A program made the position numbers and the translations under genes. Source: an uncultured Prevotella sp. (GTDB taxonomy: Bacteria > Bacteroidota > Bacteroidia > Bacteroidales > Bacteroidaceae). Taken from it: a stretch of DNA of 17,606 bases. The DNA is taken from NCBI GenBank assembly GCA_947303825.1, contig CAMYZK010000014.1, forward strand, positions 1-17,606. Direction: 5' to 3'. This document shows positions 8,005 through 14,566 of the stretch, in pieces. The notes below the pieces were generated by a model. That model ran no database searches. It was not told the origin of the DNA and saw only the letters and a program-made list of their open reading frames with translations. Each line of letters starts with the position of its first letter. The first letter of the stretch is position 1.

Positions 8005-8126
8005 TGTTGCTGCTGTCTTTGATGATGATACTTCTGTGCCCCGGCTATACTCCTTATGCAGATGACTGCCAAAGCAACCACCAGCACCGCAAGTATGGCA
8101 TTGGTTATGTAGTATCTATGCCGCAT
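7980..8126 (-). CDS. Small single-helix membrane protein, 48 aa
   Basis: An ORF starting MRHRYYITNAILAVLVV with one hydrophobic helix at about residues 8-28 and a Gln/His/Arg-rich tail (HHQRQQQQWQRQTTH). Positive residues before the helix suggest the N-terminus stays inside. The start lies 8 nt after a perfect -7 box, so this is the first ORF on that transcript. It overlaps the DUF3822 gene by 25 nt. A longer frame to 8207 begins upstream of the promoter and would need 27 extra residues, so I prefer the ATG at 8126. I know no family for it. Short length is the main reason for doubt; the promoter fit and the membrane helix are the reasons to keep it. Confidence 0.55.
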   Translation of the reverse strand: MRHRYYITNAILAVLVVALAVICIRSIAGAQKYHHQRQQQQWQRQTTH

Positions 8127-8134
8127 AGTGGCTG

Positions 8135-8165
8135 CAAAGGTACGAATAAGTGAGCGAAAAACAAA
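8135..8165 (-). promoter_or_regulatory. Promoter of the small ORF-DUF3822-rsmD operon
   Basis: Read on the minus strand: TTTG (8165-8162), 19 nt, TACCTTTG (8142-8135). Both boxes match the Bacteroidetes consensus perfectly. Only 8 nt separate the -7 box from the ATG at 8126, so the leader should be 0-5 nt. Confidence 0.85.
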
Positions 8166-8184
8166 GGAAAAAAGCATTTTTTCT

Positions 8185-8215
8185 TTTGTTTTTTCTTCAT
8201 TTTGCATTATCTTTG
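8185..8215 (+). promoter_or_regulatory. Promoter of the helicase gene
   Basis: TTTG at 8185-8188, 19 nt, TATCTTTG at 8208-8215, a perfect consensus. The box ends 4 nt before the GTG at 8220, so the mRNA should be leaderless or nearly so. It is divergent from the promoter at 8135-8165; their -33 boxes are 19 nt apart. Confidence 0.82.
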
Positions 8216-8219
8216 CATC

Positions 8220-9698
8220 GTGATATCCGAAGAGCTAGCCTATCGTATACGCATGCAGTTAGGACATGTTCCTACTGCCGACCAGGAGCATGCCATTGGT
8301 GTGCTTGCATCGTTTATGTGCTCACGTGGCATGTCGTGCATGGTGATGCGAGGCACTGCTGGAACGGGCAAGACCACGCTGGCGTCGGCTGTTGTGCGCG
8401 CCTTGTGCGCCATGGGGCAGAAGCTGGTGCTTTTGGCTCCCACGGGCCGTGCTGCCAAGGTCTTTGCCCAGCGTTCTGGCCAGGCGGCTTTCACCATTCA
8501 TCGTCGCATATATCGCCAGAAAACCGCTGCCACGATGTCGGCTTTCAGTCTTAACGACAACCTTCACCGCAATACACTATTCATTGTCGACGAGGCATCG
8601 ATGATTTCTTCACTCCCTAGTGACAATGCTTTCGGTTCGGGGTCTGTTCTTTCCGACCTTGTGCACTATGTATACAGTGGCGAGGGTTGCCGGATGCTAC
8701 TGCTTGGCGATGGTGCACAGCTGCCGCCAGTAGGTGAAGACGAGCCGATGGCTCTGCAGGCATCGGTGCTGTCATCGTATGGGCTTGATGTATGCGAGTG
8801 CGACCTGACCGAAGTGCTCAGGCAGGGGCAGCAGTCGGGCATATTGTGGAATGCCACAAACATTCGCCGGGCTGTCCTTGATGCAGGGCATGAAGGTGCA
8901 GTGCTGCCAAAGATACGCTTTGCGGGATTCCCTGACATTGTTAACGTGCCGGGCGGCGAGCTCATTGAGTCGCTAGCGTCAAGCTATAGCCGTGTGGGAG
9001 TTGACGAGACGATGGTTGTCACCAGGTCGAACAAGCGGGCTGTGATATACAATCGCGGCATCAGAGGTACCGTGCTTGACCGTGAGGAGGAGCTGTGCCG
9101 TGGAGACCAGCTGATGATAGTGAAGAACAACTACTATTGGCTCAGACCCGCCGTTTCTTACAATGCCGGTGCTTCCTCTGTGTCCTTTCTTGCCAACGGC
9201 GACCATTGCGTGGTACAGCGTGTGAGGAACGTCCACGAGCTGTATGGCTTGCGCTTTGCTGATGTCACCGTCATCTTGCCCGACTATTCCTGTAATACAC
9301 AACTTGGGGACAATCCTGACGATGATGCCCCACTGGAGCTTACTGCCACGGTGCTGCTCGACACACTGACCGCAGAGGCTCCTGCCCTGACCACAGAGCA
9401 GGGACAGCAATTATATGAGCGGGTGATGGAAGACTATTCCGACATGCCGCTGATGGCCGACAGGCTGAAAGCCTTGCGTGGCGATGCCCATTACAACGCC
9501 CTTCAGGTGAAGTATGGATATGCCGTGACATGCCATAAGGCACAGGGTGGACAGTGGGCACATGTATATATTGACCAGGGATATGTGACAGATGAAACGT
9601 CTCTGCCCGACTACCTTCACTGGCTGTACACTGCCTTTACCAGGGCAACAGAGAAAGTATTCCTGGTAAACTGGCCTGAGAGACAGACGCAGCAGTAA
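8220..9698 (+). CDS. RecD-like ATP-dependent DNA helicase (superfamily 1)
   Basis: A 492-residue helicase with all SF1 motifs: Walker A GTAGTGKTTLA (about 43-53), motif Ia LLAPTGRAAKV, Walker B FIVDEASMIS, motif III LLLGDGAQLPPVGED, motif IV LTEVLRQ, motif V YAVTCHKAQGGQW, and motif VI LYTAFTRATEKVFLVN in a UvrD_C_2-type C-terminus. It is shorter than RecD2 (about 720 residues) because it lacks the long N-terminal extension, and there is no RecB or RecC nearby. Role: unwinding DNA in repair or recombination, by family. I chose GTG at 8220 because it follows the promoter and gives an N-terminus about 18 residues before the PTADQEHAI helix; an upstream TTG at 8202 lies inside the promoter and an ATG at 8253 would trim the N-terminus. 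Confidence 0.92.
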   Translation: MISEELAYRIRMQLGHVPTADQEHAIGVLASFMCSRGMSCMVMRGTAGTGKTTLASAVVRALCAMGQKLVLLAPTGRAAKVFAQRSGQAAFTIHRRIYRQKTAATMSAFSLNDNLHRNTLFIVDEASMISSLPSDNAFGSGSVLSDLVHYVYSGEGCRMLLLGDGAQLPPVGEDEPMALQASVLSSYGLDVCECDLTEVLRQGQQSGILWNATNIRRAVLDAGHEGAVLPKIRFAGFPDIVNVPGGELIESLASSYSRVGVDETMVVTRSNKRAVIYNRGIRGTVLDREEELCRGDQLMIVKNNYYWLRPAVSYNAGASSVSFLANGDHCVVQRVRNVHELYGLRFADVTVILPDYSCNTQLGDNPDDDAPLELTATVLLDTLTAEAPALTTEQGQQLYERVMEDYSDMPLMADRLKALRGDAHYNALQVKYGYAVTCHKAQGGQWAHVYIDQGYVTDETSLPDYLHWLYTAFTRATEKVFLVNWPERQTQQ

Positions 9699-9712
9699 AG
9701 AATTGGTAACAC

Positions 9713-9751
9713 TAAAGGCTGGCACGATGTATGTATATGTGTCAGCCTTTA
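9713..9751. terminator. Bidirectional hairpin between convergent genes
   Basis: TAAAGGCTG (9713-9721) and CAGCCTTTA (9743-9751) form a perfect 9-bp stem, extended by four more pairs (9722-9725 with 9739-9742, one G-T) around a 13-nt loop. It sits in the 77-nt gap between the helicase stop at 9698 and the barrel-protein stop at 9776. U-runs are short (three T in each direction), so efficiency is uncertain. Confidence 0.7.
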
Positions 9752-9775
9752 CCTAACAAAACCATACTGCTCTTG

Positions 9776-10420
9776 TCAGAAGTAGTATGTGAGTGTGGCA
9801 CTCCATGCGTTAGACCTTGTCTTGGCGTGTTTGAACACCTCGTCGGTCATGGCCTTTTGCGCGTTGCTCCATGTAAAGTCGGCTGTCTTACTGATGGGCA
9901 CGTTATAGCGGATGCTGCCTTCAAGGTGTTTGGCCAGCGTCACACCCATGCCCATGTTAATGCTAAGCAGCGTCTCTTGCAGGGAGAACTGCTTCAGCTC
10001 GCCGTCGTCGGCAAACCAGTGCTTCACGTCTTCGCCCACGTTGAAGCTGAACTGAGGACCTGCCAGGATGAAGATGTTGACAATGTCGCCTATTCCCACC
10101 CCATAGCGGGCATCACCCTGAAGCAGGAGGCTCTGCTGCGTGAAGTCTTCTCCCTTAACCTTCAGGTCACGCTTGTTATACAGTCCAGAGACGTCGATGC
10201 TCAGCCCGGTCACAGGCATCCCTATCTTCAGCGTGGGGCCGGCAAAGAATCCCGACCTGTTGGCACGGTTTATCGCATCGGTGCTGAACTCCATGTTGGT
10301 GAGCTCATAGCCTCCTTTAAGGCCAAAGCGCACCTGTGCCTTCGCCTCACTGGTATACAGTAGGCACCATGTGGCGGCAATAAGAGCTATAATAGCCCAT
10401 CGGTTCTTTTTGTTATGCAT
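9776..10420 (-). CDS. Outer-membrane beta-barrel protein, PorT-like family
   Basis: A 214-residue protein with a Sec signal peptide (MHNKKNRWAIIALIAATW start, cleavage near residue 27-29 at AKAQ). The mature part has alternating amphipathic strands: VRFGLKGGYELTNM, GFFAGPTLKIGMPV, LSIDVSGLYNKRDLKVKG, ARYGVGIGDIVNIFILAGPQFS, GMGVTLAKHLEGSIRYNVPIS, ending in ATLTYYF with a terminal Phe, which is the usual barrel-assembly signal. This is the outer-membrane beta-barrel domain of the PorT family (PF13568 type). It follows gldN in the same direction with a 181-nt gap, so it may be the last gene of the T9SS operon or a separate unit. PorT itself is a T9SS accessory factor in Porphyromonas; orthology to it is not shown here. 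A longer start at 10495 is rejected since it would bury the signal peptide. Confidence 0.88.
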   Translation of the reverse strand: MHNKKNRWAIIALIAATWCLLYTSEAKAQVRFGLKGGYELTNMEFSTDAINRANRSGFFAGPTLKIGMPVTGLSIDVSGLYNKRDLKVKGEDFTQQSLLLQGDARYGVGIGDIVNIFILAGPQFSFNVGEDVKHWFADDGELKQFSLQETLLSINMGMGVTLAKHLEGSIRYNVPISKTADFTWSNAQKAMTDEVFKHAKTRSNAWSATLTYYF

Positions 10421-10514
10421 CGTCTCCACTTTATTTATACGCTCTACAGGGGTTTCTTGCGCTCCTTCAGTGGCAAGCGGCATAGCCGAGCGCATCCCTG
10501 CCTGTGGTCTTGAC

Positions 10515-10527
10515 GCCCCTTCGGGGC
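10515..10527. other. Small GC hairpin upstream of the barrel gene
   Basis: GCCCC (10515-10519), loop TTC, GGGGC (10523-10527). No T-run follows in the minus direction, so it is not a standard terminator. It could slow polymerase or mark processing between gldN and the barrel gene. Confidence 0.35.
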
Positions 10528-10541
10528 TATAGAAGAAAATT

Positions 10542-10605
10542 CTCTCAACTCTTAACTCTCCGCTCGGCTCTGCCGCTTCGCTTGCGAAGAACTCTTAACT
10601 CTCAA
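10542..10605. repeat. Interrupted 7-nt array at the 3' end of gldN
   Basis: Two copies of the 7-nt repeat (CTCTCAA, CTCTTAA at 10542-10555) and two more (CTCTTAA, CTCTCAA at 10592-10605) flank a 36-nt insert at 10556-10591. The insert contains the inverted repeat CTTCGCTTGCGAAG. The last copy overlaps the gldN stop codon at 10602-10604. It is the same repeat as at 11804-11866. Confidence 0.75.
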
Positions 10606-11723
10606 TGTCTCTCCCTTCTCACCGACACCCTGGCAGGCTTTACGGCCTCAGACGAAGACTCAGACTTGCGGCTCTTTGCGGTGCGCTCTTTTTTCTCCTT
10701 TGGCTGACGAGTGCGAGAAGTTTTTGCTTTCTTCGCTGTCTTGGCATCGGCATTTGCTATACTGTCGAGGGAGTCACGGCGTGCCTTGTCTCCGAAGAGG
10801 TTCTGGCGGAACGACTCCAGCTCAGCCTCTATACGCCTCTGTTCGGCACTTAGTTTTGCTGTGTCGCCGTCGCATATCTGTGCCAGGGTCTTGCCCAGCA
10901 TGTTTGTTGTCTTGTATATCTTGCCCTTGTATCTGTTAAGGGTGAAGTAGTCGTCGAGCGTCATGGTGGCAGCGTTGTTCTTGTCGCTTGTCATTATGGT
11001 CTGGCGGCTGAGGAAAGGCTCCACGTCGCTGTATTTCACCCAGAACAGTGGATATTTGGCAGCCTCACCGCCAAAGTCATCCTCGCGCAGCATCACCGGA
11101 CAGAAGGCTATGGGCTTTATATGGAACGACGAGTTGGCCTGGTCGTAGTAGGCACTCTCCTTAAGGTAGTACATCTTCACCTCGGGCGAGGGTATGTCGC
11201 TGTTGTCAACCTTCAGCTTGCCGTCCTGCTCCTGATAGTAGATGTGGTAGTTGTCGAGGATGGTCTTCATCGTTACCTTGGCTGTGGATTCCAGGACCTC
11301 GTTGCCGTCAAGATTGTACTCATAGACAGGAATATAGTTGCCCAGTGCCAGCTTGAAGACGTAGGTAAACAGGTTCATCTGCTTGCCTACTGGCTCTGTG
11401 GGATAGTATAGGCCGGAGTTCTCGGCCTGGTTCAGGTTTATCTCACGGTAGATGTCTCGCCGCCATACCACGTCTTCGGGCATGTCGAGGGCAGTGGGGT
11501 ACTGAATGCGCATGCGATGCGTCACCCCCCCCTGCTGCGTGTTTTGTTTCTGCTGCGTGGTAGTGGTGGTCTTCGTCTGGTTTCTCCTTTGCTTGGGCTG
11601 TGCAGGTGCTTCGCTGAATGTGAAGAGGAAGAGCAAGAGCAAAAGCCCACCCAAAACCTGCCATAGGGAGGTATGTCTGCTTACATTATTATCAATGGTG
11701 GAGATGATTTCTCTTTTTTCCAT
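10602..11723 (-). CDS. gldN: Type IX secretion ring protein GldN/PorN
   Basis: A 373-residue protein. GldN/PorN binds the GldK lipoprotein to form the large periplasmic ring under the outer membrane that is contacted by GldM. An export signal covers residues 1-41, with a hydrophobic core at about 22-36 after an unusually long 20-residue n-region. A Gln/Thr-rich linker is at 43-65. The family core follows: DVVWRRDIYREINL at 84-97, NLFTYVFKLALGNYIPVYEY, a central region with VKMYYLKESAYYDQ and IKPIAFCPVML, then DDYFTLNRYKGKIYKTTN. Residues 328-373 are a Lys/Arg/Ser-rich tail (KKAK, KEKKER, VRRERH) that looks disordered. Fifth in the porP-gldK-gldL-gldM-gldN order. The 146-nt gap from gldM holds a 7-nt array. 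Confidence 0.95.
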   Translation of the reverse strand: MEKREIISTIDNNVSRHTSLWQVLGGLLLLLFLFTFSEAPAQPKQRRNQTKTTTTTQQKQNTQQGGVTHRMRIQYPTALDMPEDVVWRRDIYREINLNQAENSGLYYPTEPVGKQMNLFTYVFKLALGNYIPVYEYNLDGNEVLESTAKVTMKTILDNYHIYYQEQDGKLKVDNSDIPSPEVKMYYLKESAYYDQANSSFHIKPIAFCPVMLREDDFGGEAAKYPLFWVKYSDVEPFLSRQTIMTSDKNNAATMTLDDYFTLNRYKGKIYKTTNMLGKTLAQICDGDTAKLSAEQRRIEAELESFRQNLFGDKARRDSLDSIANADAKTAKKAKTSRTRQPKEKKERTAKSRKSESSSEAVKPARVSVRRERH

Positions 11724-11803
11724 AATTATTTTTTCTTTTTTATTAGTCTATCCTAGTAGGGTTCTAAGTCTCGCGAAAATGAGAAATGTCTCTCAACAAA
11801 AGT

Positions 11804-11866
11804 CTCTTAACTCTCAACTCTTAACTCTCAACTCTTAACTCTCAACTCTCAACTCTTAACTCTCAA
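11804..11866. repeat. 7-nt tandem array between gldM and gldN
   Basis: Nine exact-length units alternating CTCTTAA and CTCTCAA on the plus strand (63 nt) begin 3 nt after the gldM stop on the transcribed strand. The plus strand array has no G, so the transcript has no C and cannot fold on itself. Between the array and gldN (11724-11803) lies one copy of the other 7-nt motif AAATGAG near 11777-11789 and nothing else that I can identify. Confidence 0.93.
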
Positions 11867-11869
11867 CTC

Positions 11870-13429
11870 CTACTGCACCTTTATTTCCATCGATGCCGAG
11901 AGTGTTCGCTCAATACCGTCGGGACCTACTGCCACTATGCGCGAGATATAGAAGCGGCGTCCTCTGGACAGCCTGCGGAACTGGTCTTTCTGTGCTCCGG
12001 AGAATGACGCCCCCTCGCTGGCCAGTGGCTTGGCGTTGCCCATATTGTCGAAGAACACCGTCTCGAACGACACCACTCTGAAGCCTATGTCCAGTATTCC
12101 GTCGTCGATGGCTGCTCCCAGCTTCTCAACGGCCATCAGGCTACCCTTGGCCATGTTGCCTCCCTTGAAGCGTGACGGGTTACCAGCCTCGTCGTGTACA
12201 TCGATGAAGGGGGTGGGGTCGGGCAACTTGCGCACACGGAAGCTGAACGTACCCATGGTCTGCGGTCTGCCGGTGTTGGTAGAAGTGACAGTGATCACTG
12301 CTTCCTGTCCTATCTTTGCCGGGTGTGCCACGTATTTGCCAGGGCCTGTCTGTTGCAAAGTGCCGTTTGTCATGCTTGCAGAAACCTTGTTGAGTGGTAC
12401 TCCGGGCACAGAGATGCTTATAGGATTGCTATAGCCTGCGTACAGCATTCGCGTAAGGTCGGCACTGACGGTTGCTGAGGGTTCCACCACGGTATATTTC
12501 TGCGAAAAATCGCGCTTTATGGCATCGCCGTTGGCATTGGTGGTCTGGATGTATCCGGAGAGAGTGAACTCGCCAGTACGTGAGCATATTGTTTCGTACA
12601 GGCCGTCCTTGAGGTTTACTTTCTTTCCTCCAATGAATATTTCCGGTACTTGCGTGGTGTCTACGGCTGCCATGACGATGTGGGCAGAGAATCGGTCGCC
12701 CTGCACTATGGTCTGCGAGTTAGGTATCACGAAGGCATCGAGGGCGTTCACCCTGATATCCTTAACGCCTATGTTCTGCACCAGTGTGTGCAGCACCTCC
12801 TTCTCGGCGTTTCTTACGTCATTTTGAAGTTTCGACAGGAGGGTGATGGCAGCTACGGCAGGCATGGCCTCAAACATATACTCCTGCCAGTTCTTTCCCA
12901 GGATGCCTTTCGGCACTTCGGTGGTGAGGTCGCTGGCTATCATCTTCTGCTTCGCCGTGTCGGGTATCATGGCCAGTATTCCTTCACGGTAGGTGTCTAT
13001 GGCTCGCTTCAGTTCCTCTCCCCGGCCTCTGCCTGGAGCCAGCATCACCTGGTTGGCGGCCTCCAGGTCTTCCTTGTTCTGCAGTATGGCAGGGTCGCCT
13101 TTCTCACCGTCGGCCTCCTTGGCAACGGCCAGTTTCAGCTCTCCAGCCAGATTGTAGAGCTTGTCGCTCATCTGCTTTACCTGCATGGCCCTCTCATACC
13201 ACTCCTTCACTTTCTGCGGGTTGGCAGCCATCTGCTGCTCAAAGTCGTCGTATATGACCTTGTTCTCGGCAGCGGCGTTGGCGGTGGTGCGGTTCAGGCT
13301 CTCCTCAACGATGGAGAAACCGTTGAGCACCTCGTTGGAGACGTTCAGTGCCAGCATTGCCATGAGGACGACATACATCAAGTTTATCATCTTCTGGCGC
13401 GGTGAGACAGGTCGTTTCTTTATTGCCAT
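11870..13429 (-). CDS. gldM: Type IX secretion / gliding motor protein GldM/PorM
   Basis: A 519-residue protein, close to Flavobacterium GldM (about 513). The N-terminus SPRQKMINLMYVVLMAMLAL is the family's most conserved part: a short cytoplasmic tip and one transmembrane helix at about 15-34, with R11 and Y19 matching the conserved Arg and Tyr of the motor core. The rest is periplasmic: a helical domain (about 35-220; LNRTTANAAAENKVIYDDFE, LAGELKLAVAKE) and Ig-like domains (about 220-519; YTVVEPSATVSADLTRMLYAG, PNPISISVPG-like and GGNMAKGSLMAVEKLGA). GldM dimers pass through the GldL pentamer, turn with proton flow and drive the GldK/GldN ring. The start is given by the conserved N-terminus. 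A 107-nt gap with a 9-nt array separates it from gldL. Confidence 0.97.
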   Translation of the reverse strand: MAIKKRPVSPRQKMINLMYVVLMAMLALNVSNEVLNGFSIVEESLNRTTANAAAENKVIYDDFEQQMAANPQKVKEWYERAMQVKQMSDKLYNLAGELKLAVAKEADGEKGDPAILQNKEDLEAANQVMLAPGRGRGEELKRAIDTYREGILAMIPDTAKQKMIASDLTTEVPKGILGKNWQEYMFEAMPAVAAITLLSKLQNDVRNAEKEVLHTLVQNIGVKDIRVNALDAFVIPNSQTIVQGDRFSAHIVMAAVDTTQVPEIFIGGKKVNLKDGLYETICSRTGEFTLSGYIQTTNANGDAIKRDFSQKYTVVEPSATVSADLTRMLYAGYSNPISISVPGVPLNKVSASMTNGTLQQTGPGKYVAHPAKIGQEAVITVTSTNTGRPQTMGTFSFRVRKLPDPTPFIDVHDEAGNPSRFKGGNMAKGSLMAVEKLGAAIDDGILDIGFRVVSFETVFFDNMGNAKPLASEGASFSGAQKDQFRRLSRGRRFYISRIVAVGPDGIERTLSASMEIKVQ

Positions 13430-13463
13430 TGTTTCTTTTTGTTTTCCAGTCGTTCTGGTGTTT

Positions 13464-13535
13464 CTAGCCTTCCTAGATTCTCTAGCCTTCCTAGACTCTC
13501 TAGAATTTCAAGGTTCTCTAGAGTTCCTAGGTTCT
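13464..13535. repeat. 9-nt CTAG-bearing array between gldL and gldM
   Basis: Eight 9-nt units on the plus strand: CTAGCCTTC, CTAGATTCT, CTAGCCTTC, CTAGACTCT, CTAGAATTT, CAAGGTTCT, CTAGAGTTC, CTAGGTTCT. Seven of eight start with CTAG, normally a rare tetranucleotide. In the transcript the array begins 1 nt after the gldL stop and ends 34 nt before the gldM ATG. Confidence 0.92.
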
Positions 13536-13536
13536 T

Positions 13537-14490
13537 CTATGACTGAGGTGTCACTTTTGGCATGTTGACAGTCATGGCCTCTATCATGCGAGTGTATATC
13601 TTGTTGAGTTCGGCTATCTGTTCTGCCATGCGGCATGTCTGCTCGTTTATCTCGTCAATGGTGCCAATCTGCTTGCTGGCTCCCTTAAGCTGCATCTCGT
13701 AGACTTTGCAGATGCCGGTGAGCGTACGGTTCAGGTTTTCCATTTCTTCGCTGTCGCGTGTCAGGCGCTCGCTCTGCTCGCTTACCTTTGACAGCATTTC
13801 GGTGAGCCGCTTCAGCTCCTCCACGTAGTTGGCTGTTGCCTCCTCCAGTTCCGGGTTCACCTGCGGTACAGGCGACACTATGGTGCCTCCTGCCATGGTC
13901 GTTACCGACGATGCCACGGCTGCTATGGCCTCTGTGTCTACACTCTCCTGAGCAGCGACGTCGCCCTGTGGCACGGCTCCGCCAACAGTGATGTCCTGTC
14001 CAGCCTGGATACCGGCTCCTGCCACTCCTGCAGATGCTCCGCCAATGATTATCGTACCGCCCAACGGAGTTCCTTGTAGAGGTATCTCGTGAGGATGGCT
14101 TTCGCCACCTTCCGTTCCGTCGTAGCCTTCCAGCTCTGGTGTCTCGTCGGTTGCGGCATGTTCGCTGTCGGTTTCGTCGCCTAAGGTGTCTTGTTGTTCC
14201 TCGTCGGTAGCCTCTGTCTCTTCCTTCACGTGAGTGGGCAGCTCCTTGCCGTCTTCTGTCTTGTCGAATGGTCGGTCAAATCCGGCAATGAAGAACACCA
14301 GAACCTCGGTACCCATACCCAGGAAGAGCATGGTGTTTGCTCCCGGCAGGTGTGTGAGTTTGAACAGGGCACCAAGTATCACGATAGATGCTCCCCAGCT
14401 ATAGGCATAGTTCATAAACGTCTGCCCTGGCACGCTGTCGAGCCATTTCTGCAGGCGATAGATTGGGTTGAATTTGCTGTATTTTGTCAT
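13537..14490 (-). CDS. gldL: Type IX secretion / gliding motor protein GldL/PorL
   Basis: A 317-residue inner-membrane protein; five copies surround the two GldM helices as the proton-driven motor. It begins MTKYSKFNPIYRLQKWLDSV, then has two transmembrane helices at about 32-47 and 53-72. Charged residues inside the membrane match the motor's proton path: K44 and H47 in ALFKLTHLPG and E62 in GMGTEVLVFF. About 75-210 is an acidic then Gly/Ala/Val-rich low-complexity linker (EETEATDEEQQD; GGASAGVAGAGIQAG). The cytoplasmic C-terminus (215-317) is predicted coiled coil (NYVEELKRLTEMLSKVSEQ, IAELNKIYTRMIEAM). The frame stays open upstream to 14694 through the 9-nt array, but family members start at MTKYSKF/MSKYSK, so 14490 is the start; the array ends 3 nt before it. 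Confidence 0.95.
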   Translation of the reverse strand: MTKYSKFNPIYRLQKWLDSVPGQTFMNYAYSWGASIVILGALFKLTHLPGANTMLFLGMGTEVLVFFIAGFDRPFDKTEDGKELPTHVKEETEATDEEQQDTLGDETDSEHAATDETPELEGYDGTEGGESHPHEIPLQGTPLGGTIIIGGASAGVAGAGIQAGQDITVGGAVPQGDVAAQESVDTEAIAAVASSVTTMAGGTIVSPVPQVNPELEEATANYVEELKRLTEMLSKVSEQSERLTRDSEEMENLNRTLTGICKVYEMQLKGASKQIGTIDEINEQTCRMAEQIAELNKIYTRMIEAMTVNMPKVTPQS

Positions 14491-14493
14491 TTT

Positions 14494-14565
14494 GGTAGGT
14501 TTGGTAGGTGGGGTAAGTGGGGTAGGTTTGGTAGGTGGGGTAAGTGGGGTAGGTTTGGTAGGTGG
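14494..14565. repeat. 9-nt array between gldK and gldL
   Basis: Eight 9-nt units on the plus strand in a three-unit super-repeat: GGTAGGTTT, GGTAGGTGG, GGTAAGTGG, repeated 2.67 times with no mismatch. It fills all but 4 nt of the 76-nt gap: 1 nt from the gldK stop and 3 nt from the gldL ATG on the transcribed strand. The plus strand has no C, so the transcript has no G and should stay unfolded. Confidence 0.96.
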
Positions 14566-14566
14566 G

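Noticed and set aside
13537..14490. Acidic linker of GldL pairing with the basic tail of GldN
   Set aside because: The two regions are on different sides of the inner membrane by known topology, so direct charge pairing is unlikely.
11804..14565. CRISPR-like reading of the intergenic arrays
   Set aside because: Units are 7-9 nt with no spacers and no cas genes nearby, so these are simple tandem repeats.
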